DNA of 64,000 bases, taken from Astrobacterium formosum (GTDB lineage Bacteria > Pseudomonadota > Alphaproteobacteria > Rhizobiales > Xanthobacteraceae). Both the position numbers and the translations under genes were made by a program. The notes under the pieces were generated by a model. It saw only the letters and a list, made by a program, of their open reading frames with translations, searched no databases and was not told the DNA's origin. This document shows positions 35,689 to 44,969 of the stretch, piece by piece. Within the stretch, counting starts at the first letter, position 1. Each line of letters starts with the position of its first letter. The DNA lies in NCBI GenBank assembly GCA_030848545.1, contig JAVDCA010000008.1, forward strand, positions 1 to 64,000, given 5' to 3'.

Positions 35689-38600
35689 TCGCCGCCCTGA
35701 TCCGCTGGTCCGCCCGCAACACCTTCCTGGTGGCGATCGCCACCCTGTTCGTGACGCTCGCCGGCATCTACGCCGTCATGCGGGTGCCGCTCGACGCCAT
35801 CCCCGATCTCTCCGACGTCCAGGTGATCGTCTACACGGAATATCCCGGCCAAGCCCCGCAGGTGGTCGAGGACCAGGTCACCTATCCGCTCACGACATCG
35901 ATGCTGTCGGTGCCGAAGTCGAAGACCGTGCGCGGCTTCTCGTCCTTCGGCGTGTCGTTCGTCTACGTGATCTTCGAGGACGGCACCGACCTCTACTGGG
36001 CACGCTCGCGTGTCCTCGAATATCTCAATGCTGCGGCGCCGCGGCTGCCCGCCGGAGTGGCGCCGTCTATGGGTCCGGACGCCACGGGGGTCGGCTGGGT
36101 CTATCAATACGTGGTGCGCGGCACCCAGATGACGCTCGCCGAACTGCGCACCCTCCAGGACTGGTACCTGCGCTACGGGGTCGCCAAGGCGGAGGGCGTT
36201 GCCGAGGCGGCGAGCGTCGGCGGATTCGTCAAGCAGTATGTGGTGGTGATCGATCCGCGCCGGCTGCAGTCGCTCGGCGTGCCGCTCGCGCGCGTGCGCG
36301 AGGCGATCCGCGCATCCAATCAGGATGTGGGCGGCCGCACCATCGAACTGGCGGAGACCGAGTTCGCGGTGCGCGGGCGCGGTTATCTCAAGGGCGTCGC
36401 CGATCTCGAGGAGATCGTGGTCAAGAGCGACCGTGGCGTTGCCGTACGAATAAAGGACGTCGCCCGGGTCGAGATCACGGCCGACGAGCGGCGCGGCATC
36501 ACCGAGGTGGACGGCGAGGGCGAAGTGGTCACCGGCATTGCGCTGCAGCGTTTCGGCGCCAATGCCCTCACGGTGATCGGCAACGTCAAGCAAAAGCTCG
36601 CAGAGCTTGCTCCGAGCCTGCCCGAGGGAGTCAGTATCGAAGCCGTCTACGACCGCTCCGAACTGATCTACCGCGCCATCGATACGCTCAAGCGCACTTT
36701 GATCGAGGAAAGCATCATCGTCGCAGTCGTTTGCGTCGTCTTCCTCATGCATGTGCGCAGCGCATTTGTCGCCATTATCACGCTGCCGGTCGGCGTGCTG
36801 ATGGCGTATCTGTGCATGTATCTGCTCGGCCTGTCGTCCAACATCATGAGCCTGGGCGGTATCGCGATCGCGATCGGCGCCATGGTGGATGCGGCCATCG
36901 TCATGATCGAGAACGCGCACAAACGCCTCGAACGGGCGCCGCCGGACAAGCCGCGCGCCGAGGTCCTGATCGAGGCGGCGATCGAGGTTGGCCCGGCGCT
37001 GTTTTTCTCGCTGCTCATCATCACGGTGTCGTTCCTGCCGATCTTCGCACTCGAAGCCCAGGAAGGACGCATGTTCCACCCGCTTGCCTTCACCAAGACC
37101 TTCGCGATGGCGGCGGCGGCGCTGTTGTCGGTGACTTTGGTGCCGGCTCTGATGCTCTTGTTCGTACGCGGCCGCATCATGCCGGAGCACAGGAATCCGG
37201 TGAACCGGTTCCTGATCTTCGTCTACCGGCCGGTGATCCAGGCGGCTTTGCGCTTCAAGTGGACCACCATCCTCATGGCGGTCGCGATCCTGGCCGGGTC
37301 CGCCTGGCCGGCCATGCGGCTCGGCTCCGAGTTCATGCCGAGCCTGAACGAAGGCACGCTGTTCTTCATGCCGACGACGCTGCCCGGCCTCTCGGTCACC
37401 AAGGCGGCCGAGCTGGTGCAGACCCAGAACAGGATCATCAAGACCTTCCCGGAGGTGGCTTCGGTATGGGGCAAGGCGGGCAGGGCGTCGACCGCCACCG
37501 ACCCGGCGCCGACGGAAATGTTCGAGACCGTGATCAATCTCAAGCCCGAGAGCGAGTGGCGGCCCGGCATGACGGTCGACAAGCTCATCGCCGAGATGGA
37601 CAAGGCGCTGCAATTCCCGGGCGTCTCCAACGCCTGGACCATGCCCATCAAGGCGCGCATCGACATGCTGTCCACCGGCATCCGCACGCCGGTGGGCATC
37701 AAGGTCTACGGCACCGAGCTCGGCGAGATCGAAAAGCTCGCCCGCCGCATCGAGACGGTGGTCAAGGCGGTGCCGGGCACCACCAGCGCCTTCGCGGAGC
37801 GGGTCATCGGTGGCTATTACCTCAACATCGATCCCGACCGCGCCCAGCTCGCCCGCTACGGCCTCACCATCGCCGACGTCCAGAATATGGTGGCGACGGC
37901 TCTGGGCGCCGAGGGCGTGACCACGACGGTCGAAGGCCGCGAGCGCTACATGGTGTCGCTGCGCTATCCGCGCGAATTGCGCTCCGACCCCCAGTCGATC
38001 GCCGACGAGGTCCTGATCCCGCTCGCCGACGGCGGCACGGTGCCGCTCGGCGAGGTCGCCAAGGTGGCGCTGGCGCGCGGGCCCGCGACCATCCGCACCG
38101 AGAACGCCCAGCTCGCCGTCTACATCTATGTGGATCTGCGCGGCCGCGACATCGGCGGTTTCGTCGCCGACGCCAGGAAGGCGGTGGCGAACGAAGTCGC
38201 GTTTCCGCCCGGCTACTATGTGAATTGGAGCGGCCAGTTCGAGTACATGGAGCGCGCCAAGGCCAAGCTGCAGATCGTCGTGCCCATCACCGTGATGATC
38301 ATCTTCCTCTTGCTCTACCTCAACTTCCGGCGCGTCACCGAGACGCTCATCGTCATGCTGTCGGTGCCATTCGCCTTGGTCGGCGGCTTGTGGATGATGT
38401 GGTGGCTCGGCTTCAACCTCTCGGTCGCGGTGGCGGTCGGCTTCATCGCGCTCGCCGGCGTCGCCGCCGAGACCGGCGTCGTCATGCTGATCTATCTCGA
38501 TCACGCCATGAGCGAATTGCAGGCGCGGCGGGCGGCGGAGGGCAAGGCCTTCGGCCGCGACGACCTCTACGCCGCCATCATGGACGGCGCGGTCGAGCGG

Positions 38601-38828
38601 GTGCGGCCGAAGATGATGACGGTCGTCGCCATCATGGCCGGCCTCCTGCCGATCATGTGGACGCATGGCACCGGCGCCGAAGTGATGCAGCGCATCGCCG
38701 TGCCGATGATCGGCGGCATGGCGTCCTCGACCGTGCTGACCCTGGTGGTCATTCCGTCGATCTATGCGGTGGTCAAGGGCTGGGCGCTGCGCCGGCCCGC
38801 CCTGGTCGAGGAGCCGCAGGCGGGCTGA
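35685..38828 (+). CDS. cusA: CusA-like heavy-metal RND efflux pump (HME family)
   Basis: The protein (1047 aa) is a full RND transporter with twelve expected membrane segments. The N-terminus shows VPLDAIPDLSDVQVIVYTEY, typical of the heavy-metal branch. TM4 reads GGIAIAIGAMVDAAIVMIEN, the variant seen in the monovalent-cation (Cu+/Ag+) pump CusA rather than the divalent-metal pump CzcA. RIDMLSTGIRTPVGIKV carries a Met at the place of one of the periplasmic metal-binding Met of CusA. It is coupled to the adaptor gene. No CusC-type outer membrane gene is in view. Confidence 0.93.
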   Translation: MIAALIRWSARNTFLVAIATLFVTLAGIYAVMRVPLDAIPDLSDVQVIVYTEYPGQAPQVVEDQVTYPLTTSMLSVPKSKTVRGFSSFGVSFVYVIFEDGTDLYWARSRVLEYLNAAAPRLPAGVAPSMGPDATGVGWVYQYVVRGTQMTLAELRTLQDWYLRYGVAKAEGVAEAASVGGFVKQYVVVIDPRRLQSLGVPLARVREAIRASNQDVGGRTIELAETEFAVRGRGYLKGVADLEEIVVKSDRGVAVRIKDVARVEITADERRGITEVDGEGEVVTGIALQRFGANALTVIGNVKQKLAELAPSLPEGVSIEAVYDRSELIYRAIDTLKRTLIEESIIVAVVCVVFLMHVRSAFVAIITLPVGVLMAYLCMYLLGLSSNIMSLGGIAIAIGAMVDAAIVMIENAHKRLERAPPDKPRAEVLIEAAIEVGPALFFSLLIITVSFLPIFALEAQEGRMFHPLAFTKTFAMAAAALLSVTLVPALMLLFVRGRIMPEHRNPVNRFLIFVYRPVIQAALRFKWTTILMAVAILAGSAWPAMRLGSEFMPSLNEGTLFFMPTTLPGLSVTKAAELVQTQNRIIKTFPEVASVWGKAGRASTATDPAPTEMFETVINLKPESEWRPGMTVDKLIAEMDKALQFPGVSNAWTMPIKARIDMLSTGIRTPVGIKVYGTELGEIEKLARRIETVVKAVPGTTSAFAERVIGGYYLNIDPDRAQLARYGLTIADVQNMVATALGAEGVTTTVEGRERYMVSLRYPRELRSDPQSIADEVLIPLADGGTVPLGEVAKVALARGPATIRTENAQLAVYIYVDLRGRDIGGFVADARKAVANEVAFPPGYYVNWSGQFEYMERAKAKLQIVVPITVMIIFLLLYLNFRRVTETLIVMLSVPFALVGGLWMMWWLGFNLSVAVAVGFIALAGVAAETGVVMLIYLDHAMSELQARRAAEGKAFGRDDLYAAIMDGAVERVRPKMMTVVAIMAGLLPIMWTHGTGAEVMQRIAVPMIGGMASSTVLTLVVIPSIYAVVKGWALRRPALVEEPQAG

Positions 38829-38930
38829 CGGCCCGCCTGTCGTCTGGCCGTCGTGTTGTGCGGTAAAATGGGGCGCGAAGCTGACTCGGTCCGATACCGG
38901 GCTGAGTCCACGGCGACGGGGAGGTCGAAC

Positions 38931-39689
38931 ATGGGCGGCTGGAGCGTCTTCGTTCCCTACACGGGCTTCCACCTCTTCACCGTGCTGGTCTGCGGAGCGT
39001 TGGTGATGCTGGTGGTTGTCGCCGGGCGGCGGATGCGCACGGCGACCGGCGAGCTTGCGCTCCGGCGCACCATTGCGGCGGCCGGCTTGTCCATGTGGGT
39101 GATCTACAACGCCGCCTGGAACTGGAACGGCATCGATCTGTACGAAGGGCTGCCCCTGCAGCTGTGCGATGTCGGTGGCCTGTTGGCGCCGCTCGCCTTG
39201 CTAACCCTCAATCGCTGGCTCCGCGCGGCGCTCTATTTCTGGGCCTTTACCCTCACCACCCAGGCCTTCATCCAGCCGACGCTCGTGGCCGGGCCAGCGG
39301 ATTTCCTGTTCTGGTGCTTCTGGTTCGCCCACACGATCATCGTCGGCGCCGCCGTCTATGACCTTGCGGTGCTGCGGTTTCGGCCCGACTGGCCCGATCT
39401 CGCGCGCGCCTATGCGGTCAGCGGCGCCTATCTGGCGGTGGTGATCCCGACCAACCTGATGCTCGGTTCCAATTACGGTTATGTCGGTAACCCACCACCG
39501 CATCGGCCCATTCCGCCCTTCGTGGACCTGCTCGGCCCCTGGCCGCAGCGGGCGGTCGTCCTGGTCACCATGGCGGCCTTGGGTTTCGCCGTGGTGCTGC
39601 TGCCCTGGGCCATGGCTCGCTCGGTGCGCCGCCGGGACAACACTTTGGCGGAACCGGCAGCAAGTTCATCCCACGCGTCGGCCACGTGA
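38931..39689 (+). CDS. Integral membrane protein of the YwaF/TIGR02206 type
   Basis: The protein (252 aa) is predicted to have six or seven membrane segments. Family-like features are FHLFTVLVCGAL near the start, DLYEGLPLQLCDVGG, and GSNYGYVGNPPPH near the end. The family is widespread and its function is unknown. ATG 38931 is set by GGGGAGG upstream. It follows the cusA-like gene after 102 bases and may or may not be in the same transcript. Confidence 0.8.
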   Translation: MGGWSVFVPYTGFHLFTVLVCGALVMLVVVAGRRMRTATGELALRRTIAAAGLSMWVIYNAAWNWNGIDLYEGLPLQLCDVGGLLAPLALLTLNRWLRAALYFWAFTLTTQAFIQPTLVAGPADFLFWCFWFAHTIIVGAAVYDLAVLRFRPDWPDLARAYAVSGAYLAVVIPTNLMLGSNYGYVGNPPPHRPIPPFVDLLGPWPQRAVVLVTMAALGFAVVLLPWAMARSVRRRDNTLAEPAASSSHASAT

Positions 39690-39819
39690 TCACGGATCAG
39701 GCAACTCTCGGAGGTAGCAGCGCGTCGGGCTCTCACCGCTGCAAAACAGTCAAATTTTCTGTTTATGAAATTGATTATCCGTATGTCGAAATTCGCTTGA
39801 CCATGTGACAACAAACAGG

Positions 39820-39831
39820 TTCCCTAGGGAA
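39820..39831. promoter_or_regulatory. Palindrome TTCCCTAGGGAA upstream of the iclR-type gene
   Basis: The 12-base perfect palindrome lies 26 bases before the GTG start of the IclR-type regulator. An AT-rich stretch (about 39748-39790) precedes it, with a TTGACC hexamer at 39797-39802. The palindrome may be an operator for autoregulation by the IclR protein. It is short, so chance is possible. Confidence 0.4.
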
Positions 39832-39857
39832 GCTCAGACCAGCCCCGGGAGGCAGGC

Positions 39858-40721
39858 GTGACGGACCTAGTCGGCGGACTCGACCCTGTCGCTTCGCAGG
39901 TTCCTTCGACCCCGAGCAATGGCGCGGAGCGTGGCGGCATCCAGTCGGTCGACCGGGCCTTGAGCCTTCTGCTCGCCATCGCTGAACTGGGCGGGGAGAC
40001 GACGCTCAGCACGCTCGCGGCCCGTACGGGGCTCAATATTTCCACCTGCCACCATCTCTTGGCGACGCTCACCCAACGGGGCTTCGTCGCCAAGTCGATC
40101 GGTCGGCGCGGCTATACGCTCGGCGCCCGCATCCTGTTCCTGAGCCAAGCCTGCCTGCAGGTGGAATTGCCCCGCCGTGCCCAGCGCTTCATCGACCGCA
40201 TCAACCAGGAGACCGGCGAGACCGTGCACCTCGCCGTCATGCAGGGCGATGAACTCGTCACCATCATCAAGCGCGAGGCGCGCCACGCCGTGCGGGTCGA
40301 TACCGGCACGCTCGGCAAGTCCAACGCCGCCCACGCCACGTCCACCGGCAAGGCGATCCTGGCCTGGCTGCCGGAGGGCGAGATCGCCCGCATCATCGCC
40401 GTCCAGGGCATGCGCGGCTTCACCCCGAACACCATCACGGACTACGCGGCCCTGATCGAGGAACTGCGCCTCGTGCGCCGCCACGGATTCGCCATGGACC
40501 GCGAGGAGTTCCAGCCGGGCGTCATCTGCGTCGGCGCCGCCATCCGCGACCATTCCGGCGCCGTGGTGGGGTCCGTCAGCGCATCGGCGCCGACCATGCG
40601 GGCTGATGAAGCCCACCTCGCCCTGATGCGCGAGCAGGTCGTGTCCGCCGCCCGTGAACTGTCGCTCGAACTGGGCGGCCCGGGTGGATCGCCGCAGGCA
40701 AACGGCCCCCAATTTTCTTGA
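39858..40721 (+). CDS. IclR-family transcriptional regulator
   Basis: The protein (287 aa) has an N-terminal winged helix-turn-helix (about residues 28-90: IQSVDRALSLLLAIAELGG, TGLNISTCHHLLATLTQRGF) and a C-terminal effector domain with GETVHLAVMQGDELV and HATSTGKAILAWLPEGE. IclR proteins usually control nearby catabolic genes in response to a small molecule. The start is GTG with a GGGAGG site. It is 33 bases before the alcohol dehydrogenase gene and probably controls the whole catabolic block up to about 55300. Confidence 0.92.
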   Translation: MTDLVGGLDPVASQVPSTPSNGAERGGIQSVDRALSLLLAIAELGGETTLSTLAARTGLNISTCHHLLATLTQRGFVAKSIGRRGYTLGARILFLSQACLQVELPRRAQRFIDRINQETGETVHLAVMQGDELVTIIKREARHAVRVDTGTLGKSNAAHATSTGKAILAWLPEGEIARIIAVQGMRGFTPNTITDYAALIEELRLVRRHGFAMDREEFQPGVICVGAAIRDHSGAVVGSVSASAPTMRADEAHLALMREQVVSAARELSLELGGPGGSPQANGPQFS

Positions 40722-40754
40722 CAGTCACCACAAGTCTGCTTCGAGGAGGACTGG

Positions 40755-41918
40755 ATGTACGCGCCGGCCGACGTCAAGACGAGTCCCGACTTCCCCATTC
40801 CGGAATCCATGAAGGCGTGGGTGCTGGGTGATCCCGGCGAACTCAAGCTGACCACCAAGCCGGTGCCGGTACCCAAGAAGGCCGAAGTGCTGGTGCGCAT
40901 CGACGCCGTCGCGATCTGCGCCACCGACCTGGAGATCATCTACAACGGACCGCCGGCCCTCATCCGCGGCGGCCCGCCCTACAACAAGAACTTCACGCCG
41001 GGCCACGAGTACATGGGCACGGTGGTGGCGCTCGGCGCTGGCGTCGACGAGTACAAAATTGGAGATCGCGTCACCGTCGAGATCCATGCGGGCTGCGGTC
41101 AGTGCCCGCGTTGCCGCCAAGGCATGTACACGTCCTGCCACAACTACGGCATGAATTACGGCGAGGTCGACAAGAACCATCGCGCCAACGGCTTCACCAC
41201 CGATGGCGGCTTCTGCGAATACCAAGTCAATCACATCAATACGCTCATCCACGTCGCCGATTCCATGAGCGACGAGGAGGCGACGCTGGTCGTCACCGCC
41301 GGCACTTCCATGTACGGCCTGACCGAGCTCGGCGGCCTCGTTGCGGGCGAGAGCGTGGTGGTGACGGGGCCGGGTCCAATCGGGCTTCTCGGCGTTGCCG
41401 TCGCCAAGGCGCTCGGCGCCCAGCCGGTGATCCTGACGGGCACGCGCGACAACCGTCTGCAGCTCGGTCTCGAGCTCGGAGCCGACTTCGTCGTCAACGT
41501 CTCCAAGGAGAACGTCGTCGAGGCGGTCAAGCGGCTCAACGGCGGCAAGGGCGTCGACTACGTGGTGGAGTGCTCGGCGGCGCCCAACGCCGTCAACGAA
41601 GCAATCTACATGGTCAATCGCGGCGGCAAGGTCTGCCTCGCGGCCTTCACCCACGAGCCGCCGAAGGTCGACATCGCCCACATCGTGCGCAACAACATCT
41701 ACATCTACGGCATCCGTGGCGAGGGCAAGAGCGCAACCCACCGGGCCGAAGCGTTCATGCGCCAGAAGCGCTTCGACGCCACCAAGATCCACACCCACAC
41801 CTTCGCCCTCGACGATCTGCCGGAAGCGATCCGTTACGCCAAGGATCGCGTCGAGGACGCCATCAAGGTGGTGGTGAAAGCCAAGTACGCGGCCGCCCAC
41901 AAGGTGGCAGCGGAATGA
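40755..41918 (+). CDS. Zinc-dependent medium-chain alcohol/polyol dehydrogenase
   Basis: The protein (387 aa) is a medium-chain dehydrogenase. Catalytic zinc ligands are visible as Cys55 and His84-Glu85 (TPGHEYMG); the structural zinc site is Cys114, 117, 120 and 128 (CGQCPRCRQGMYTSC). The NAD-binding motif is GPGPIGLLG at about 208. The insertion with an aromatic-rich segment (HNYGMNYGEVDKNHRANG) is unlike plain ethanol dehydrogenase and resembles polyol or threonine-type enzymes. The substrate is unknown. It is followed by a repeat and the molybdenum hydroxylase genes. Confidence 0.9.
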   Translation: MYAPADVKTSPDFPIPESMKAWVLGDPGELKLTTKPVPVPKKAEVLVRIDAVAICATDLEIIYNGPPALIRGGPPYNKNFTPGHEYMGTVVALGAGVDEYKIGDRVTVEIHAGCGQCPRCRQGMYTSCHNYGMNYGEVDKNHRANGFTTDGGFCEYQVNHINTLIHVADSMSDEEATLVVTAGTSMYGLTELGGLVAGESVVVTGPGPIGLLGVAVAKALGAQPVILTGTRDNRLQLGLELGADFVVNVSKENVVEAVKRLNGGKGVDYVVECSAAPNAVNEAIYMVNRGGKVCLAAFTHEPPKVDIAHIVRNNIYIYGIRGEGKSATHRAEAFMRQKRFDATKIHTHTFALDDLPEAIRYAKDRVEDAIKVVVKAKYAAAHKVAAE

Positions 41919-41942
41919 GCTTCTGACGGACTCTCGCCTCCT

Positions 41943-42095
41943 CGTCATGGCGAGAGGCGAAGCCGACGAAGCAATCCAAGAGTCCCGAAGCAAGGACCGG
42001 ATTGCTTCGCGGAGTTTATCATCGGGCCGGCCCTTCAGCGCGTTTACGCGCGTCTTCGACGCGCTATAGGCCGGACCCGGTGGCTTGCAATGACG
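41943..42095. repeat. Palindromic repeat (family GTCATxGCGAG...GAAGCAATCC), copy A
   Basis: The element begins CGTCATGGCGAGAGGCGAAG and ends GGCTTGCAATGACG, an imperfect inverted repeat. Inside are GAAGCAATCC and its counterpart GGATTGCTTC, then GGGCCGGCC and GGCCGGACCC. The same layout occurs at 53653-53773, where the inner loops differ. Such elements are common in Bradyrhizobium-like genomes. Confidence 0.85.
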
Positions 42096-42174
42096 CTGAG
42101 ACGCTTTTGCTCGATGGTCGTCGAGTCGAAAGCGAGATGACGGTGCGCCGAGGCTGGCTTCGACGGAGACCGCG

Positions 42175-43095
42175 ATGCTGACTTGCGACGAATACCTCAC
42201 CCCAACCTCGCTCGACGAGGCGTTCGCCGCCATGGCCGCCCATCGCGGACGCCACCGGCTGATCGCCGGCGGCACCGACATCCTGCCGTGGGCGCGCGAG
42301 GGCAGGGCGGGCGACGTCGACGTACCGGTGCTCATCGACATCACACGCATTTCCGAACTGACCGAACGCAAGGTCGCCGCGGGCCGCGTGCGTGTCGGCG
42401 CCGCGACGCCCATCCAGCGTTTTCTCGACGACAAGGCGATCGCGACCGCCATGCCATGCATGCCGCGTTGCGCCATCTGGTTCGCCGACGATCAGATCCG
42501 CGAACAGGCGACCATCGGCGGCAACCTGGCCAATGCCTCGCCGGCGGCGGACGGTGTGCCGCCGCTGCTCGCCCACGCCGCCGGGGTCGAACTGGCGTCG
42601 AAGCGCGACGGCAGGCTCATGCGCCGTCTTCTGCCTCTGAACAAATTCATTCTCGGCTCGGGCAAGACCGCGCTCGCCGACGACGAAATCATGATCGCGA
42701 TCGAGTGCGATGCCCTGCCGGGCTACGGCGGCAGCTTCGAGAAGGTCGGCCACCGGCGGTCCCTGGTCATCTCGGTGGTTTGCCTGGCCGGCCTGGTCAA
42801 GCTCGATGCCTCGCGCCGCCGTTTCGAGGATGTGCGGCTGGCCCTCGGAGGCGTCTGCCCGGTGCCTCAGCGGCTCACCGAGGTGGAGAATTTTTTGCGC
42901 GGTGCTGCCATCGACTCCGGACGGCTGGAGCGAGCGGCCGCGATGCCGCTCGATTTTGTTCAATCGCGCACCCGGCGTGAATACCGCCGCGAAGTCGTGC
43001 ACGGCTTCGTCATGCGTGGCCTGATCAACGCGTTGCGGCGCGCCGGTGCCGACGCCGACGTCCTTAAGCCCGAGCTGGAAGCCGCCTATGCCTGA
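42175..43095 (+). CDS. FAD-binding (medium) subunit of a xanthine-dehydrogenase-family molybdenum hydroxylase
   Basis: The protein (306 aa) has the FAD-binding motifs RLIAGGTDILPWAR and ATIGGNLANASPAAD, and the CO-dehydrogenase flavoprotein C-terminal domain (VRLALGGVCPVPQRL). It transfers electrons from the Fe-S subunit to NAD or another acceptor. The stop overlaps the next gene by eight bases, so the subunits are made together. Confidence 0.9.
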   Translation: MLTCDEYLTPTSLDEAFAAMAAHRGRHRLIAGGTDILPWAREGRAGDVDVPVLIDITRISELTERKVAAGRVRVGAATPIQRFLDDKAIATAMPCMPRCAIWFADDQIREQATIGGNLANASPAADGVPPLLAHAAGVELASKRDGRLMRRLLPLNKFILGSGKTALADDEIMIAIECDALPGYGGSFEKVGHRRSLVISVVCLAGLVKLDASRRRFEDVRLALGGVCPVPQRLTEVENFLRGAAIDSGRLERAAAMPLDFVQSRTRREYRREVVHGFVMRGLINALRRAGADADVLKPELEAAYA

Positions 43096-44968
43096 CCTCC
43101 GCATCGACGCGATCATCAACGGACGCAAGGTGAGCCGCACCGCCAAGCCGTGGCAGCGCCTGATCGACTTCCTGCGCGAAGACCTCCATCTCACCGGCAC
43201 CAAGGAAGGCTGTGGCGCCGGCGAATGCGGCACCTGCTCGGTCTTCGTCGATGGCGTGCTGGTCAAGTCGTGCCTGATGCCGGTCGCCAAGGCGCAGGGG
43301 GCGAGGATCGACACGGTGGAGTCGCTCGGCCGCAACGAACTGTCCGTTCTGCAGAAGGCCTTTCACAAAGCCGGCGCCAGCCAGTGCGGCTACTGCATCC
43401 CCGGCATGGTGATGGCGGCGACGTCGGCCTTGCGCGCCAACCCGTTCGCCGACCGCGAGGAGATCAAGGAGCGGCTCGGCGGCAATGTCTGCCGCTGCAC
43501 TGGCTACCAGAAGATCGTCGATGCGGTCGAACTGGCCCGCGACGTCGTCAATGGCCGTATCTCGGCGACCGCGCTCGAGGAAGAAGAGACCGCCGACGGC
43601 CGTTTCATCGGCGCCAATGTGCGCCGTCTGGATGCGCCCTCGAAGGTGTCGGGGGCGCTGAAATATGCCGGCGACATGGTGATGGCGAACATGCTGCACG
43701 TTCAGGTGCTGCGCTCGCCACATGCGCATGCCAGGATCGTTTCGCTCGACATCTCCGAGGCGGCGGCCATGGATGGCGTCGAGGCGGTGATCACGAGCGA
43801 AGACGTGCCCGGCGTCGACGGGTTCGGCGTGTTCGTCCACGACCAGCCTGTGATGGCGCGCGGCAAGGTACGCTATGTGGGCGAGGCGGTGGCGGCCGTC
43901 GCCGCCGAGGACGTGGTCACCGCCCGGCGAGCGCTGGCCAAGATCAAGGTGGTCTACGAACCGTTGCCGGCGGTGTTCTCTGTCGAGGAAGCCTTGCGGC
44001 CCGGTGCGCCGGTGCTCCACGACTACGCCCCGGACAACGTGACCAAGCATATCCCTGTTCGGGTCGGCGACGTCGCCCGTGGCTTTGCCGAATCCGATCT
44101 CATCGTCGAGCAGGTCTATGAGACCCAGGCGGTCGAGCACGCTTATCTCGAGCCGGAAGCCGGCCTCGCCCATGTGGACGCCGACGGTGTCGTCACCATC
44201 CAGTCGCCGAGCCAGAACATTACCCATCACCGCCACATGCTTGCCCGCATCCTGGCGCTGCCGATCAACAAGGTGCGCATGATCATGAGCCCGGTGGGCG
44301 GTGGATTCGGCGGCAAGGAGGACATGATCTACCAGGGCATGCTGGCCATCCTGGCGATCAAGACCAGGCGGCCGGTGCGACTCGTCTTCACCCGCGAGGA
44401 GTCCATCGCCTCGACGGCGAAGCGCCATCCATCAAAGACGACGCTGAAGATGGGCCTGACCTTGGATGGGCGCATTCGCGCCGTCGAGTTCAACATGGTG
44501 TGCGACGGCGGCGCCTACGGACTGTCCACCGAAGGCGTGATGCGCAAAGCCGCAATCCTGGGGGCAGGGCCGTACAACATCCCCAATCTGAAGATGGACA
44601 CCTACGGCATCTACACCAACAACACACCGTCGGGCGCCTTCCGCTCCTTCGGAGCCTTGCAGGCGCAGTTTGCGACCGAATCCCACCTGGACATCTGCGC
44701 CGAGCGGCTGGGGATCGATCCATTCGAGATCCGCCGCATCAACGCCATGCGGCCGGGCTCGAAGACCCACACCAAACAGCCGCTTAAGTCGGCGAGCCTG
44801 CTCGCGGCGCTCAAGGCGGTGGCGCAGGCGTCCGGTTGGGAGAAGGGTCCGCCGACATCGCGCGGAGAGGCCCGCCGGGACCTCGGTGGCCCCGGCAATC
44901 GGCCGTCCTGTACGCTCGGCTCGCGCATCGACGGTGCGCCGGGGCAAGCCCGCGACGAGGTGGCCTGA
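43088..44968 (+). CDS. Fused [2Fe-2S] subunit and N-terminal part of the molybdenum subunit (xanthine-dehydrogenase family)
   Basis: Residues 1 to about 165 are the small Fe-S subunit, with CGAGECGTCSVFVDG for the plant-type cluster and CGYCIPGM plus CRCTGY for the second cluster. From about 180 the molybdenum-subunit fold begins (DAPSKVSGALKYAGDMV) and includes VGGGFGGKEDM and SGAFRSFGALQAQFA. It ends soon after LKAVAQASGWEKG with about 40 residues unlike the family and a stop at 44968. The rest of the subunit is in another frame, starting at 44970. The site lacks the Cys of the CO dehydrogenase loop, so the substrate is probably an aromatic or heterocyclic compound or an aldehyde. I cannot tell a natural split from a frame-disrupting insertion. 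Confidence 0.85.
   Translation: MPDLRIDAIINGRKVSRTAKPWQRLIDFLREDLHLTGTKEGCGAGECGTCSVFVDGVLVKSCLMPVAKAQGARIDTVESLGRNELSVLQKAFHKAGASQCGYCIPGMVMAATSALRANPFADREEIKERLGGNVCRCTGYQKIVDAVELARDVVNGRISATALEEEETADGRFIGANVRRLDAPSKVSGALKYAGDMVMANMLHVQVLRSPHAHARIVSLDISEAAAMDGVEAVITSEDVPGVDGFGVFVHDQPVMARGKVRYVGEAVAAVAAEDVVTARRALAKIKVVYEPLPAVFSVEEALRPGAPVLHDYAPDNVTKHIPVRVGDVARGFAESDLIVEQVYETQAVEHAYLEPEAGLAHVDADGVVTIQSPSQNITHHRHMLARILALPINKVRMIMSPVGGGFGGKEDMIYQGMLAILAIKTRRPVRLVFTREESIASTAKRHPSKTTLKMGLTLDGRIRAVEFNMVCDGGAYGLSTEGVMRKAAILGAGPYNIPNLKMDTYGIYTNNTPSGAFRSFGALQAQFATESHLDICAERLGIDPFEIRRINAMRPGSKTHTKQPLKSASLLAALKAVAQASGWEKGPPTSRGEARRDLGGPGNRPSCTLGSRIDGAPGQARDEVA
44889..44945. repeat. Inverted repeat in the non-family segment at the molybdenum-subunit break
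   Basis: GCCCCGGC (44889-44896) and GCCGGGGC (44938-44945) are perfect eight-base inverted repeats 41 bases apart. They lie in the stretch of about 100-130 bases whose translation does not resemble the enzyme family. This may be the trace of a small inserted palindromic element. Confidence 0.45.
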
Positions 44969-44969
44969 C

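Noticed and set aside
35562-38972. Very long open frame on the minus strand (over 1100 codons) opposite the CusA-like gene
   Set aside because: Its translation is rich in His, Asp, Arg and Gly and resembles no protein; it is a by-product of GC-rich codon usage. The plus-strand frame has all RND motifs.
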